A stretch of DNA of 64,000 nt from the NCBI GenBank assembly GCA_003956705.1, contig QZCP01000368.1, positions 62,001 through 126,000 of the forward strand, in the 5' to 3' direction. Both the position numbers and the translations under genes were made by a program. Source of the DNA: Brevipalpus yothersi. Lineage: Eukaryota > Arthropoda > Arachnida > Trombidiformes > Tenuipalpidae. The notes under the pieces are model-generated. The model saw only the letters and a program-made list of their open reading frames with translations, was not told the DNA's origin and searched no databases. How positions within the stretch are numbered: the stretch's first letter is position 1; the number at the start of each line of letters is the position of its first letter. Below are positions 22,900 through 35,500 of this stretch, piece after piece.

Positions 22900-23836
22900 T
22901 TTACATATATTGTTTTGAGAAATCATCTTCATTTCATTTGTGATCTCGTTTTCCTGTGAAACGAACCGAGACCATAGAGCATGGCTTCTGAACCAATTTG
23001 GATCTTGAAAGAAATGCGCTGATGAATCGCATCTAACTGAAGAGCTGAATTTATTGCTTTATATTCTCATTATACTGAGATTCTCATGCTATCTGAGTGC
23101 TCGAATTTCCATCCTAGCAACTTCAATGGTGTTTTATCTATTAGCACAGAGTTGATCATTCTTTGCATTCAATTAGTAGAACAATTCAGATCAACCCACA
23201 GTGAGAAGGCGCTATTAATTGAGGTTAATGTTCTTCAGAAAAATTCGCAATAAGTTCTTCCAAAGGCCAGATAAAGATGTGATCATGAAAGGATATCTCT
23301 TTCATCCACTTGATGATCACCACTGTTACACGTATGGCCATTATTAAAAGATAGGACAGGTGTTACATTCTTCCATTTTTTTTGTTCTCTGCTTGGCTGT
23401 CGAAAACCTCAATGAACATCTCAAAAAAGATCATCACTCTGTCATGAACCGATAGCTATCGAGAAACGATGAGATAAATGAATCCGCAGAGAAAATAATG
23501 AAAAATTGATGAGAAACCTCACGAATTTATCAATATTCCTTAATGGTTGCATTACACGTGTAAATGAAGGAAAAAAAGTTGGAGAGAGCTATAAAGCCTA
23601 AATTTTGTGATGCTACCGATGTTCATGAATTTTTTCTGCTTCCAAAATACCAGTTAAAAGAACTGAATTCAGATGAATTTGTTTTGTAACATAACCTATG
23701 CCATAGGTTCGGTGAGTAATTGATCACCTCAAGATATGAATGGATCAATCTCAGTCCTAAATTTGAATCAATTGTATAGTAAAACTTACACTAATTTCAT
23801 CAGGCTCCACCTTTGCTTCGATTTTGAGAATGATAA

Positions 23837-24380
23837 TGTTGCAGAATGTACTAACTCAAAGAAATAGATTCGCGACTCTACAGCTCTGAGAGCTAGTAAC
23901 TCCTCTTCGATAACCTACCAGGGCCACCGGCGGCTATCAGGCGAACGGACCTAGGGGCTGAGACAGGCACTGAGTGCTAGAAACACTACACAAATCACTG
24001 AGTGATCACAAAAGAGTTTATTTAAGGGTATACAAAATGATGAAACTTGCCATACAATCGGGCAGAGTTTCAGGTTAACTAAATTAGAGGGAAACTGGTG
24101 TGTGTCGATATGAAGGTCGACTGGTCTTTATATAGCGACCGGAGAGGGAGAGAAGGACAGAGATTAAGGAAGCTGAGGCCACTCATTGGCCGAAGACAAT
24201 TTCTCACGAAGAGAGAAGTGCCAGAGGCACAAGAGCAAGTGACCGTTGAGAATCAAGTAGATTCAAATGAATACAAAGGGGGGAGACAAAAGAAGCATAT
24301 AAATGAATATAAATGATTAAATAAATGGAGAGAGCCAATAAGCCGAAGCTTCATCAAGGGGGAACAGATTTCCGCTCACA
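23837..24380 (-). repeat. 3' LTR
   Basis: 544 bp, TG...CA. It contains a minus-strand TATA box (CTATATAAAG near 24127-24135) and a minus-strand AATAAA (24017-24022) about 105 bp beyond it, consistent with U3-R-U5 order. Three perfect odd palindromes with a CTGAG core lie in it: AGCTCT-G-AGAGCT (23882-23894), GCACT-G-AGTGC (23967-23977) and ATCACT-G-AGTGAT (23994-24006). The 72-codon plus-strand frame inside it is antisense to the element and identical in both LTRs, so it is not evidence of a gene. Confidence 0.95.
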
Positions 24381-24393
24381 CACCCCCGCTCCA
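24381..24393 (-). promoter_or_regulatory. polypurine tract
   Basis: In element orientation the bases next to the 3' LTR read TGGAGCGGGGGTG, a purine-rich run immediately before the LTR's TGTGAG, as expected for the plus-strand DNA primer. Confidence 0.75.
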
Positions 24394-24449
24394 TGATGAA
24401 GACACCTCCTTGATGATGGAGAGGCTGGTGGCGAACGATGGACTAAGTC

Positions 24450-26540
24450 CTACTTGGGTAGTTTGGACTTTTTCTTTCCGGCGACAACTTTTGGTTTAGT
24501 TCTTTGACGAACTGTTGGATTAGAAGGCATTACTGCTCCTGAGGAGCTGGCTGATGGCTGTGAGGCACTAGAGGCACTTGATTGTGGTCTAGAAGCTGGG
24601 GCCGATGATGGTTTCCGAGGCTTTGGTCGAGGGATGCTCGACTGAGAAACTAAGCCATACTCTTGATAATCAGGAGGAATTGATGCATGGGATGGGGTTC
24701 GATGAGGACCAGGTACATGAGGCTGGCCAGAGGCGGGAACACTTGCTGATCGAACTCGTTGAGAGGAGTTCGACTGTTGAGACAGGTTGAGTGGGGCATC
24801 TTGTTCACTTTGAGCAGATGGTGATGGAGCATGATGCTCAGAGTGTTGGATGCTGGAAGTAGACACTTCAGGTCCGGAGACTTGTTCTATCTCTGTACGA
24901 GGTCGACATGGATCAGGATCGCTGATCGATGTATCTTGATGATCGGTGGATAGAGCTTGCAGCTCAGAAACATGAGTATCTGGAGATCCGAGTATACTCG
25001 TTCCTAGGGCTTTTATACGGGAGACAGGGATGCTGATTATCAACCGATTAGGTTGAGCTTGAGGGACATTGTCGTGGGCATCTGAGATGCCGAGTACATC
25101 ACCCTGAGGGGGGTTAGCTTGAACATCTGAGATGCCAAGTGGTGAGGCTTCAGAAGAATGCGAAAGATGAGAGCCGAGTACTTGAGTTGTTGATGGTTGG
25201 TGTTCCTGAGGATCAGGCAGGGTAGATGAGGGCTCAATGATTTGAGCGTCTTGAGGAATTGATATATTGGTCTGAGACCCGGAAACTACTGGTTCTTGTG
25301 AGCATAGGACCAAGTTTCCAAATTTAGGAACTTGAGAACAAACTTGAGGGTTATCATGAGGCTGAGTCTCAGTATTATCAACTGGTGGAGGAGTGATGGG
25401 AGAATAAGGTGGTCGTTCATCGACGGCAGGAGACTGAGTTTCACTTTCATGATCAGGATTTCCAGGGTGTTCATGTTCTTGTGACATGGCTTGAACATCG
25501 CTTAAGATTTCAGCTTCAAGCGAAGGGTTTGACGGAGCTGGATCAACATTGCTGAGCAATGATGCAGCGGCTGAGAATGCGACTTCTTCAGTGGCTTCAT
25601 TAATATGTTGCTCGAATTGTTCACGAGAAATTTGAAGATTAGGATCAGGATTGAGATGCGAAAGTTCATGATAGGCAGTGGGAGAGGGAACAACTTTGGA
25701 GAAGTTCGGTGGAGGAGATTCTTGTCTTTCTTGTGCCTGAGGCACGACTTGTTGATCATCACGGAGGCTGAGGCTTTCAGCTTGCTGAACTTGAGCTTGA
25801 TCAAAATCAGGTAAAGGTTGATCAACAGGCACAGGATGCACTTCTCGATGCTGAGCTTCGAGATGTTCACTCCAATCGATAGCTTGGATATTTCTTCCTG
25901 GTACGTACCAATCATCAGGGTTACGGACAGGAACTTCTCTAGCGATTCTCACAGGAATACGCATCACGGGATCAGAAGATGGAGATGGGTGATGAGTGAT
26001 CCACTCATTAGGATCACACATACCACGACCAAGATTCCACGTAGGGAAAGGTTCGATGACGCTGTAGACACAGGACTCAAGGAGGTTATCAGGCCACTGG
26101 TTTCCTCCTTGGAACACAATAGCAAGAAGTTTGCAGACCCAAGTGTTTGGAGTCCACTCATAAACGGGCTTTTCGATAAGATCCTTGCAAAGGAAATAAC
26201 ATTTGATGGCTAACCGAGCAGTGAATGCTGGATTGTGATGGCGAGGAAAGGTAATACTTGCACGAGATAGGAGATGGATCGTACAACGGAAGTTGAAACG
26301 ATTCGGAGCAAAACGAGGTGAGTAAAAATGATTCAGATCTACCAGTTTTGAACGGATAACTCGTAGTTGATCATGAGTATAACCTAAGGTTAGCAATATT
26401 TGTTCGGTGTCGGTGGCAACAATTCTGCGAGCTGTTGCAAGATATTCGGTGACTTGCTTGATGACAACATTTGGAGTTGGAGCATATTGAATATGTCTCC
26501 ATGTTAAACCATGGAAACGAGTATTGATGTCTCGAATATA
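24450..26540 (-). CDS. retroelement reading frame downstream of the in-frame TAG
   Basis: Starting right after the TAG at 26541-26543, the same frame stays open for 48 codons before the first TTG/ATG-like start and then 648 more residues. The first 200 residues or so look like the second half of a DEDDh exonuclease domain (REX4/ISG20 type): an INTRFHGLT stretch where the family has 'xRTxVSGIT', a VATD where it has VGH(D/A), and HHNPAFTARLAIKCY where it has 'HSSVEDAxAxxxLY'. The catalytic acidic positions are replaced. The rest is low-complexity, rich in Pro, Ser, Gln and His, ending in a basic KKKSKLPK. There is no convincing ATG, so it would need readthrough or is a dead 3' part of the upstream frame. 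Confidence 0.55.
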   Translation of the reverse strand, partial: YIRDINTRFHGLTWRHIQYAPTPNVVIKQVTEYLATARRIVATDTEQILLTLGYTHDQLRVIRSKLVDLNHFYSPRFAPNRFNFRCTIHLLSRASITFPRHHNPAFTARLAIKCYFLCKDLIEKPVYEWTPNTWVCKLLAIVFQGGNQWPDNLLESCVYSVIEPFPTWNLGRGMCDPNEWITHHPSPSSDPVMRIPVRIAREVPVRNPDDWYVPGRNIQAIDWSEHLEAQHREVHPVPVDQPLPDFDQAQVQQAESLSLRDDQQVVPQAQERQESPPPNFSKVVPSPTAYHELSHLNPDPNLQISREQFEQHINEATEEVAFSAAASLLSNVDPAPSNPSLEAEILSDVQAMSQEHEHPGNPDHESETQSPAVDERPPYSPITPPPVDNTETQPHDNPQVCSQVPKFGNLVLCSQEPVVSGSQTNISIPQDAQIIEPSSTLPDPQEHQPSTTQVLGSHLSHSSEASPLGISDVQANPPQGDVLGISDAHDNVPQAQPNRLIISIPVSRIKALGTSILGSPDTHVSELQALSTDHQDTSISDPDPCRPRTEIEQVSGPEVSTSSIQHSEHHAPSPSAQSEQDAPLNLSQQSNSSQRVRSASVPASGQPHVPGPHRTPSHASIPPDYQEYGLVSQSSIPRPKPRKPSSAPASRPQSSASSASQPSASSSGAVMPSNPTVRQRTKPKVVAGKKKSKLPK

Positions 26541-26543
26541 CTA
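26541..26543 (-). other. single in-frame TAG between two long open frames
   Basis: The stop of the giant gag-pol frame is followed in the same frame by 697 open codons. The bases after TAG are TATATT, which is neither the CAA-TTA-type nor the G-rich pseudoknot context of well-known readthrough sites. The stop lies inside what looks like one exonuclease-like domain, so a nonsense mutation is at least as likely as programmed readthrough. Confidence 0.8.
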
Positions 26544-29500
26544 GGCAGGATGCCTGATGAAGGTTTCAAATACCACTTGACCATTGTTTCGGACAATGGC
26601 TACCCATACACTTCGTAAAGTGTCAACACGATCGTCTGGGTATCGAGTGAGAGCACATTCGGAGTGAATGGCGATAGTTGATTCATATGGAAAACGAAGA
26701 TCTTGGTTATCTGCGATAACCCGTTCAATCCACTCAGGAAATTCAGATGGTCTGTCCTGAGGACGATGTTGCCAACAATAAACTTTTTGACGAGTTTTTG
26801 GACAATCCGCAACAGTACCATCACCGGTAGTGTTGAAACGATAATTGATGTCAAGTCTTTCGAAAATTTGATGCATTTCGTGTACTTGATGAGGCTGGAG
26901 TTGAGATTCAATTTCAACTCTTATATGGTGTTGAGGAGCAGGAATTCGTCGAACTTCTTGAGGGTCAAATGGACGTCGAGCACGGCATGATGCTTGTCTT
27001 GGTGTCGGTCGAGAATCAGGACTTGAAGTCCGAGAAGATGATGAAGATGCTGGAGCAGTAGATGCTGCTGCAGTGGGTGGTGGAGGAGGATTAGGCCAAT
27101 TAGGATTCTCACGGCGGAGTTCAGTTACGGTAGGAGCTGGCTTGAATGGTGTGATATCAGGATGTTCGCCACGCATATGTGCACGAACAGTTTGAGCCCA
27201 TGCAGATGTGAAATCTGCTTCGTTTTGAAACTTAAAGCCAGGCGGATAACGTTCTGGAATAATAAAAGATGAAGATGTTGAAGCTACTGGAATTGTAGCA
27301 GATGAAGATGCTTGAGCCTGCGGCTCTCGGGATGGAACATTTTGTGAAGTACTAGCCGTAGCTAGTCTCTTCGGTGATGAATGAAAAGAGCTGAGCTGAT
27401 TCTGAGAATCTTGAGAGAGTTCAGATGGGCGAAAGCGTTTTCCCCATGTTTCCAACCGGCTTCTAGATTCACTAGAGGTGGATTGACGTTCATCGGTTGA
27501 GTCAACAATGAGCCCAGGATCAGAGGCTGCATCTTCGGGTAAATCTTGCCAATTTGAGAGCAGGGTTCGATTAACTAGAGCTTTTGACTGAGTCTGATTA
27601 TCAATAATCGTAGCACCAGACCCTGAGGGTCGAGATGGAAGAACTTCAGAACCAAGACACACTTCGGCTGTCTGAAGTGGTCTAAAAGCAGAGAATGAAC
27701 ATGTACCGGCCTGAGGCTGAAATTTATGTGAAGCAATAGGAGGTAAACTATTTTTTGCGGCCACAATATGATCAACAAGATCAGGAACTGTGTTATTGGC
27801 TTGAATGAGATCATAATCAGGTAAATCGATTATATCTCCATGATGGCAATCGGTAACATGTTGGTTGAAATCAGAATAGGAAAAATATTGATTACAATTT
27901 GGACGAGGACAGAGGAACTTTGCTTGACCATAAATCGTAAGCAACTGAGTTGCTGGAGAACCTTCTTCATTAAAGCGCCTTGCAGGTAGACACACCATAC
28001 AAGCGAAGTCTCCAGGGCCAGAGATAAATCTTTTCTCTTCGAGGATTGCTTTGAAAACTTTTAAATGTTCGAAACATGATGTACAATAAACGGAATTACA
28101 GTGCTTGCAGCACTTGATACCACGCACGAAATGGTAACACAGCTTGCAAGTGAAATGAAGGTGATGATCGATGATATCAGAAGATTCGACATGATCTTCT
28201 CTAAATCCGTGAGATTGCAGATCAGGTAAATACTGCACAAAACTGAGTTTAGTCACACGACGATGAAGGAGTTGGATGAGCTTCGGAAAAGATATTTCCG
28301 AGACTGAGTCTCTATTAATGTTGAGAGGTTGTGATGACATGATGTTATTGCTGATAGAGAAGTAGAAAATATTGAAATGCTTGCTTTTCAAACTGTGAGC
28401 TGTCGGACTGAGTCCAATGGATGCAATAAAGCAAATAAGCAGGACAGCTACTGTAAGCAGCAATAGTGAAGCAAATGATGGATGGTTTTTCTGTACTACT
28501 TTACTGAGTAGAGTAAGATCAATTAATGATCGACTTTGTTGATTGATATTAATATTGGGAGCAGATGATCGTTTTTCAGGACCTGAGGTCCTGGCAGCAG
28601 CAAGCGGTGATAGAGTAAACTTTGACTTACTATTTTTTGATGATTTGAAATTTTGTGGTTGGTCGATAAGGTGACTGTGAAGCTTGTTGACTTCTATCGG
28701 AGTAATTAATTTTGATGATGAATAGAGTACTGATCGATAATCACGATTACAAGTTGCTTGCAGCAACAAAAGTTGTTCAGATGAGAGAGTCTTTGTACTA
28801 GAAACTGAGTTTCCGGTCACCGGAAGTGAACCAGGAATTGATGAACTCAGGTACTCAGTACCAACTAGACCACTGTATGAGCTGGCTGTTGATATGGTTG
28901 AAGAAAGAGGAAGAGATATACCATCACAAGTATTGAAATGATGAGAAATGAGGTGACACAGACACACAAATCGAATAGAGGAAAAAACGGCTCTTGCAGA
29001 GCTTTTTCTGGCATCTAGGCACACAGTTTTTGTGATCACCTGAGGTGATAATGATGGTGAATCACAAGAAGATGATGATTTGAAATGAGGAGGATCACTG
29101 TGAAGATCAGTATCACAATTGTAAGGTGGTTTCTCGATGTTTACTGTCGATGGATGGAACTGTTGCATATACAGATGAGACACAGTATGACAATCAAGTT
29201 CCTGAGGAACTGATTTACCAGAAACTTCTTGCAGAAGTGGAAGCAAATGATCATGGGAAGTGATTGAATGGAAGTATTCAACTTCACTATGACAATAGCA
29301 CTGAGATGCTGAGGCTGATACTAGTAACTGATGCAATGATTGTTCAGGATGAACAAATTGTGGTTGACAGAGAATATGAAAGGCTTGAAAGTGAAAGGAT
29401 AGAGAGAACTGCGTTCCTCTGGTTGTCAATTTATACTGAGTGAATGAGAGAGCTGAGTTCTCGAGAAAACTATCACCTCTTTGTTCAAGATCAAGGAGAA

Positions 29501-32500
29501 TTGACCTGAGGTCAAAGAGGGAAGCACTACAACTATTTGATCGAATGATTCGAGCTAAGCTTATCAGACCTAGTAGGTCAAGAGAACTGGATTGACTTAA
29601 GCACTCGAGGCTTAATAAGAAAAGATAGTAGTCAATGCTCTTTCCAAGAGAAAGAGTTGAGACGGAAGAGGAAGTTGACCAAGCCTGTGGCTTGATAACA
29701 ATGTAGTTGGGAGGATGTTCACCAAACGAAAACGGAAACCAAAGTGAGCTGATTTTCATCGACTGCGTCGATAAAATATGATCATTGGAATAATCGGGAG
29801 ATGATCCATCTTGGATCAAGAAGGAGTAAAGAAAAGGCGGTGGGATCCGAAATCTGCGATCGGATCTCTGTCTAATTCGGGCTGCGATTGGCTCTGACTT
29901 GTTGCTATCAGCATCTTGATCAAATATCTGAATATTTTCATTCTCCTGCGGAGATGAACTTTTATCATTGGCTTGTGGACAGAGAAAGTTATCAACATGA
30001 CTCTGAGAGTTTGAACTATCGCTTGTTTGACGGTTGGAATGTATGCTTGTTAACTCAGCCTGAGGCTGGTGAGAGCTGGATTTCGACCTCTTACCAGTGG
30101 CTGGAGACAGATTTTTCTTGACTTTGCTAGCAGTAAACGATTGTTTTCTTGTCTTTGCTAATTGCTTAGAAGCATTACATGCTGGCTTAATTACTTGTTT
30201 TTCACATATTTCATCTGGTTCATCATCAGATGAGGAATTTTTTGCACTTTCATACTGACTGGAAGAGTCACTCAGTGGCTCGTTCTGGATTTTGGATTTT
30301 CCAGAGCTGAGCTCTCTTTCACACTCACTTAATTCTGAGAAAGTTTCAGAATCATCATTCAGCTCAGCCTGCGGCTGACTAACTTCAGGGTAAAGAGAAG
30401 AGGAAATTGATTTGTCACCTTGTTGGTGAGGATCATGAGATAGAATAGGAACTGAGTTCTTCGGTAGAAGAGGAGAAGATGGAAAATGAATCGAAAGAGC
30501 AGCTATCATTGCTGGTGTCAATATGCCTTTGTATTGCTTACATTGGCTGATATTAACTTTGAATTTCTTCTTTCGTGAAATGTCTAAGACATTCAAAACT
30601 GCACCGAATCGAGATAGAACTAATAGAGGTCCTTTGAACTTTTTCGAGAATTTCTTGCCTGAATCTGCAAGATGCTGTCTAATGAAGACAATTTGGCCCT
30701 CTTTTATGGGACTTTCATGTTTGTTTCCAGACTCAACATAATTGAGCTGAGTTTTGAGTAGATTTTCTCTGGCTTGCTGCCTTATTCTTGAGATATCTTC
30801 TTCCACTGTAATGGAAGGATAAACGTTATCGATAGGCTTTCGGAACTGAGTTCCGAACATGAGAGATGCTGGACTAAATCCAGTAGAGCGATTCAATGAA
30901 TTATTGATGGCAAAAACTGCTGGGCCAACGAATTGATCCCAAGATTGAATAGGTTTTCCCTGCAGGAAAACTCGGAGCTGAGCTCCCAGTGTTGCATTTG
31001 TTCGTTCAACTATTCCTTGCGATTGAGGATGATAAGGAGTTGAAATCTGATGTTTTACTTTCTTTCCACTAAAATAGTGTTGCAACTCTTCGCTCATAAA
31101 ATTTCTCCCTTGATCGGTTTGTACCATTTCGGGGTACCCAAACTGCTGGAAAGTTTCTTCCAGAAACTTGATAATGTTCGGCGTTCGTTGATTACGAATA
31201 GCTTTGGCGAAAACAAATCGGGTGAGTGAGTCAACCATGACCACTATGTATTGGTTTTGTTTTGATGAGGATTGAACTGGACCCATAACGTCCAATTCGA
31301 CGATTTGCATTGGATTCTTGCCTATTGGCTTCAATTGTCTGACAGAGTCAGGACGGGTATTGGATTTGCCTGTCATGCACTTCATGCATGATGCATTGAG
31401 GAGTCTAATTTGATCAACTAGACCTGGACAATCATACTTTCGGGAAATATTGAAATAAGTTTTATCAAATCCAAAGTGTCCGCTGAGGGGATCACCATGT
31501 TCATATTTGAAGATTTCTCGGAGAGAATCTCGATCAATCATGAGACGATAATAAGGACGTTTGAGAGTTGGCTTACGATAAAGTAAACCTTCACAGAGAA
31601 CATATTTTTTCGAATACTTTTTGAATGGTTTGACTGGCCATTGTTTCTGGAGAATCTCGATGAGAGTTCCATAGGCTTTTGACTGACCTGAACTGAATTT
31701 TTGAAACTCATCATGATCGACTGAGTCGAGATTGATCATAGGCTTATTCTGTGACAATGTACCAGCTTGAAGCTGTTTATCTACTGTAGGATAATCAAAG
31801 GTGATGTATGATTCAAAGAATTCATCTTTGAAACTCATATCTGGCTGACCATTACGGTGAGCCCATTCATTCGGGTTACGACTGAGACAATCGGCGGGAT
31901 GGATTTTCCCTTCTAAATAAGTGACACAATAACGGAAGGCTGAGAGCATAATTGACCATCTTTCGATACGGCCGTTCTTGAATTTCGTTTTAGGAAGCTG
32001 ACAAAGAGCGTGATGATCTGTCAGGATCTCAAAATCGATTCCTTCAAGGAACTGTCTATTTCTTTCTATACCTATGATTATGGCAAGACATTCTTTCTCA
32101 CTAACTGTGTTATTAACTTGGTAGGGTTTGAGTTTCTGACCAAAGAAATTAACTGGTTTCCAGGCATCATCTCCTTCATGATACTGGAGTAGGATGCCAC
32201 CAATTGCAAAATGTGAGGCATCGACTGCTAGTCGAGTTTTACGGGAAGGATCAAAATGATAAAGCATGCAGTTATCTGCTAAGGCTTGTTTCAACTGTTC
32301 CATAATCTTAATATCATTCTTGGAAATGGAAAACTTTCTTTCTTTTCTAACTAAGCGATAGAGGGGTTCAACTATCTTAGAATAATCTTTTATGTATCGG
32401 GAAAAGTAATTGATTAGACCTAAAAAGCTTTGGAGTTCTTTCACATTACGAGGAGGAGGAATAGCTAATAATTGTTCAACTTTACGAGGATTTGGTTTGA

Positions 32501-35500
32501 TACCTTCGCCTGAGGCGATATGACCCAAGAATTCGAATTCTTTGGAGCCAAAATTGGTTTTTGAGATTTTCACTTTGAAACCCCACTCAATCAACCGATT
32601 GAGCACGAGTTTGAGATTTGCAATCAATTCGTCGAAGGTATCGCCAAAGACACAAATGTCATCGAAATATCCGAGACATATCTTGTGCTGATATTCACCA
32701 AGCATGGTGTTGACTATATACTGAAAGTAGAATGGGGCGTCTACAAGACCCATTGGCAAGCGATTATACTGATACTTTTTATCAGGTGTGACAAACACTG
32801 TTTTGTGGCGTTCTTCCGGAGGAAGTTCCAACTGATAATAACCATGAAGGAGGTCTAAGGTAGCGAAATATCTTTTGTTTTGGAGAGCTGTTAAAAAATC
32901 ATCTGTTCTAGGCATTGGATATCGTTTGCGTTTGATACGCTTATTGAGTTCACGATAATCGACTACTAGTCGCCAAGACCCATCAGGCTTGGATACGAGA
33001 AGAGCTGGAGAACCACCAGGAGCTGTGGTCTCAGATATGATTCCTGCGGATTCTAACTCGGAACAAACTTCAGAGAATGCTAGTCGCTTCACGGCTGAGC
33101 ATGGATAGGGTTTTTCATATGGAACTATTTCATCACCAATATCTATACGAATATTACATTTTTCATGAGGAACAAAACCTAAATCTGTGGAATCTTTGGC
33201 AAAAGCTTGCTGCTTTTCCATAAGGGTATCGAGCATGATGGCTCTTTGAGATTGATCAAGATCAGAACTTATCTGATTGGAAAATAACTCGGGCCATGAC
33301 TTCTGAGAAGAATCATCTATGGCGAGAACTTGATTGGCTTCTTTTTCAGACAGAAAATTAACTAAGAGACAATAATTGCTAGGACGTGAACGCTTACGAG
33401 ACTTACGTAGACTATTTTCGAATTCTTCTATGGCATTGATTCTTTCGGAATGGATAACCTCTTGAGGAGGAATCTCACTATCATTGATTTCGGGAGGAGG
33501 ACCCATCTGTGTGATCTCACGCAGTTCTTCTTCATCACAGCTTCTTATCTCCAACTTGAGTGGAGCTTTAAATGGAAAGGACGACATGACAGAATGTCCA
33601 GAAGCTCGAAGCTTAATATCTGTTTCATAGAGGGCTAAGAGTTGACAGCCTAATAATAATTCAGGGCTGAAGTTTTTCAAAACAAAGATCTCTTGCGAGA
33701 ATCCTGCACTTAGATTTCCTGCGCGAGTGATGACGAAGACAGAACCTACGGTTCTCACACCGACGTTCTCAATCCCAGTTAAAGGAAAAGGGTCACCTAC
33801 AATAGGCCAACCAAGACTAATGGCTAGGTCGTAGTCAATAATAGAGATATGTGAACATGAGTCACAACAAGCAGAAATTGTCTTTGGAACTATCCCAGCA
33901 TTCGCAGAATGCAAAACTACTTCACATTTGGGAAATTTTCTTGGGATTATATCATGCATAACACGGAATTTACGATACATCATGCGATTGTATTTCGTAA
34001 TGGCAATATCTTTTTCTTCAAACAGTTTGGACTCTCCAAGAGTCTCTACAAAATCAACTGGATAGGGCTTCTTTTTCTTTGCCCGATTGGTAATTTCTTC
34101 TAGCAAGAAGAGCTGTTCACACTTTGACTCACCGTGTGTTTCTACAACGGGTGAAGGATAAGATGATGGTGTTCTCTCTGATTGAGAGTCACAAAATACT
34201 ATAAGAGAATGCTTCTCTTTTTGCCAATTAGCAGTAGGCTGAGGAACAGTAGCACTAGAAGTAGATGGATTCGATGATCTGACTTCTTGATGAGGTTGAG
34301 AAGGCACAGTACGTTGATAACGAGACTGCTGGTTATGATGGCTTTGATGAGGAGGATTTGAGCGACAATCGGTGCGGTAATGACCAGGTTTACCACAACC
34401 ATAACAAACTATACCATCATTTCTTTTTACTGGAAACTTTGAATGATACGCACGCGTATCTCGCTGAATTGCTGGAGCCGGTCTCTGCGCTCGCAGAGCA
34501 TCATTACGATAAATTAGGCGTTGATTATTCATATGTGAGCGTTGCTGTTGCTTAAGCATTCGAACTTGATGTAGCTGAGCTTCAGCTTTATAATCATTGT
34601 GGGAATGAACCATGACACTAGTCATCGTTTCAAGATCAAGATTTGCACCTTTCTTAACTATTTTCTTCTGCAAATCACGAGGCAACTTATTCTTAAGGAG
34701 TATGAGGACTCTTTCTGGATCAACTGTATCTGAATTGTAACGTTGTTTTAACTTTTCTTCGAGGATATGGATGAACTCGATTGGATCATCCTTAGGATTA
34801 TACCGCATATTCTGAATTTCATTCTCTAAGAGGAAAAACTTCGGAGAAGTACAAATAAGCTCACGAACTTTGGAAAGATAGGCTTCGAAATCTGAAAGAC
34901 CTAACTGATCAACTTTGACAACTGCGTTGCGAATATCTCCTTGGGCATTTCTTTTCAAAACTATGATTCTTTCTGAATCGGTCAAAGGGGAGTTAAGCAA
35001 TTTCCATCTTGCTTCATTTATCCATGCAAAAGGATCTTTGATGGGTTTCAATTCCATCGTATAAACTAACTTATTAAACCTTACTTGAGAAGGAGGAGAA
35101 AAAGGATCTCTAGGCTGAGAAACATCAGGAGGATCTGGCGGAACTGCCATTCTAGGAGCAACATTAAAACTAGTGGAGGGTGGCTGATGAACATTCGTTT
35201 CATCACCAGATTGATCATCATTGAAAGTCTCTTCCCTACGGGAAGGAGAATGTGGAACAGATCCTGAGGATTCAAATAAACTATCCTGAAACGTCAGAAG
35301 TTTACTAATTGTCATATGGCAAAGATCAGCATCGGAAATGGCTGCAGGATCAATATTCTTAAGATCTGAATCGGTACGAATTCCGATATCAGAGAGAATG
35401 TAAATTATCTCTTCTTCTGGGACATGCTGTCTACGCAACTTTTTCATCCATTGAGGAGAGGGAAAATATCTAATGTCATCAACGGACATTGATTCAAAAC

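Larger units (their letters stand above)
21901..23672. other. ENPP promoter side, microsatellites and IR upstream block
   Basis: 21960-22330 is shared with 12900-13160 and 41750-42000. Then come the CT/CTT repeat (22449-22568), a GAGAAA repeat (22832-22899), and the IR upstream block of the interrupted unit 5 (22930-23640). No intact gene is supported. Frames in this stretch are repeat-driven. Confidence 0.5.

Noticed and set aside
24098..24316. 72-codon plus-strand frame in each LTR (also 37366-37584)
   Set aside because: It is antisense to the element, and its identity in both copies follows from the identical LTRs. Low-complexity charged residues, no motif.
28339..28420. post-integrase TM segment as a possible env gene
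   Set aside because: No signal peptide, furin-type site or cysteine-rich ectodomain precedes it, and zinc clusters follow it directly. An env assignment is not supported.
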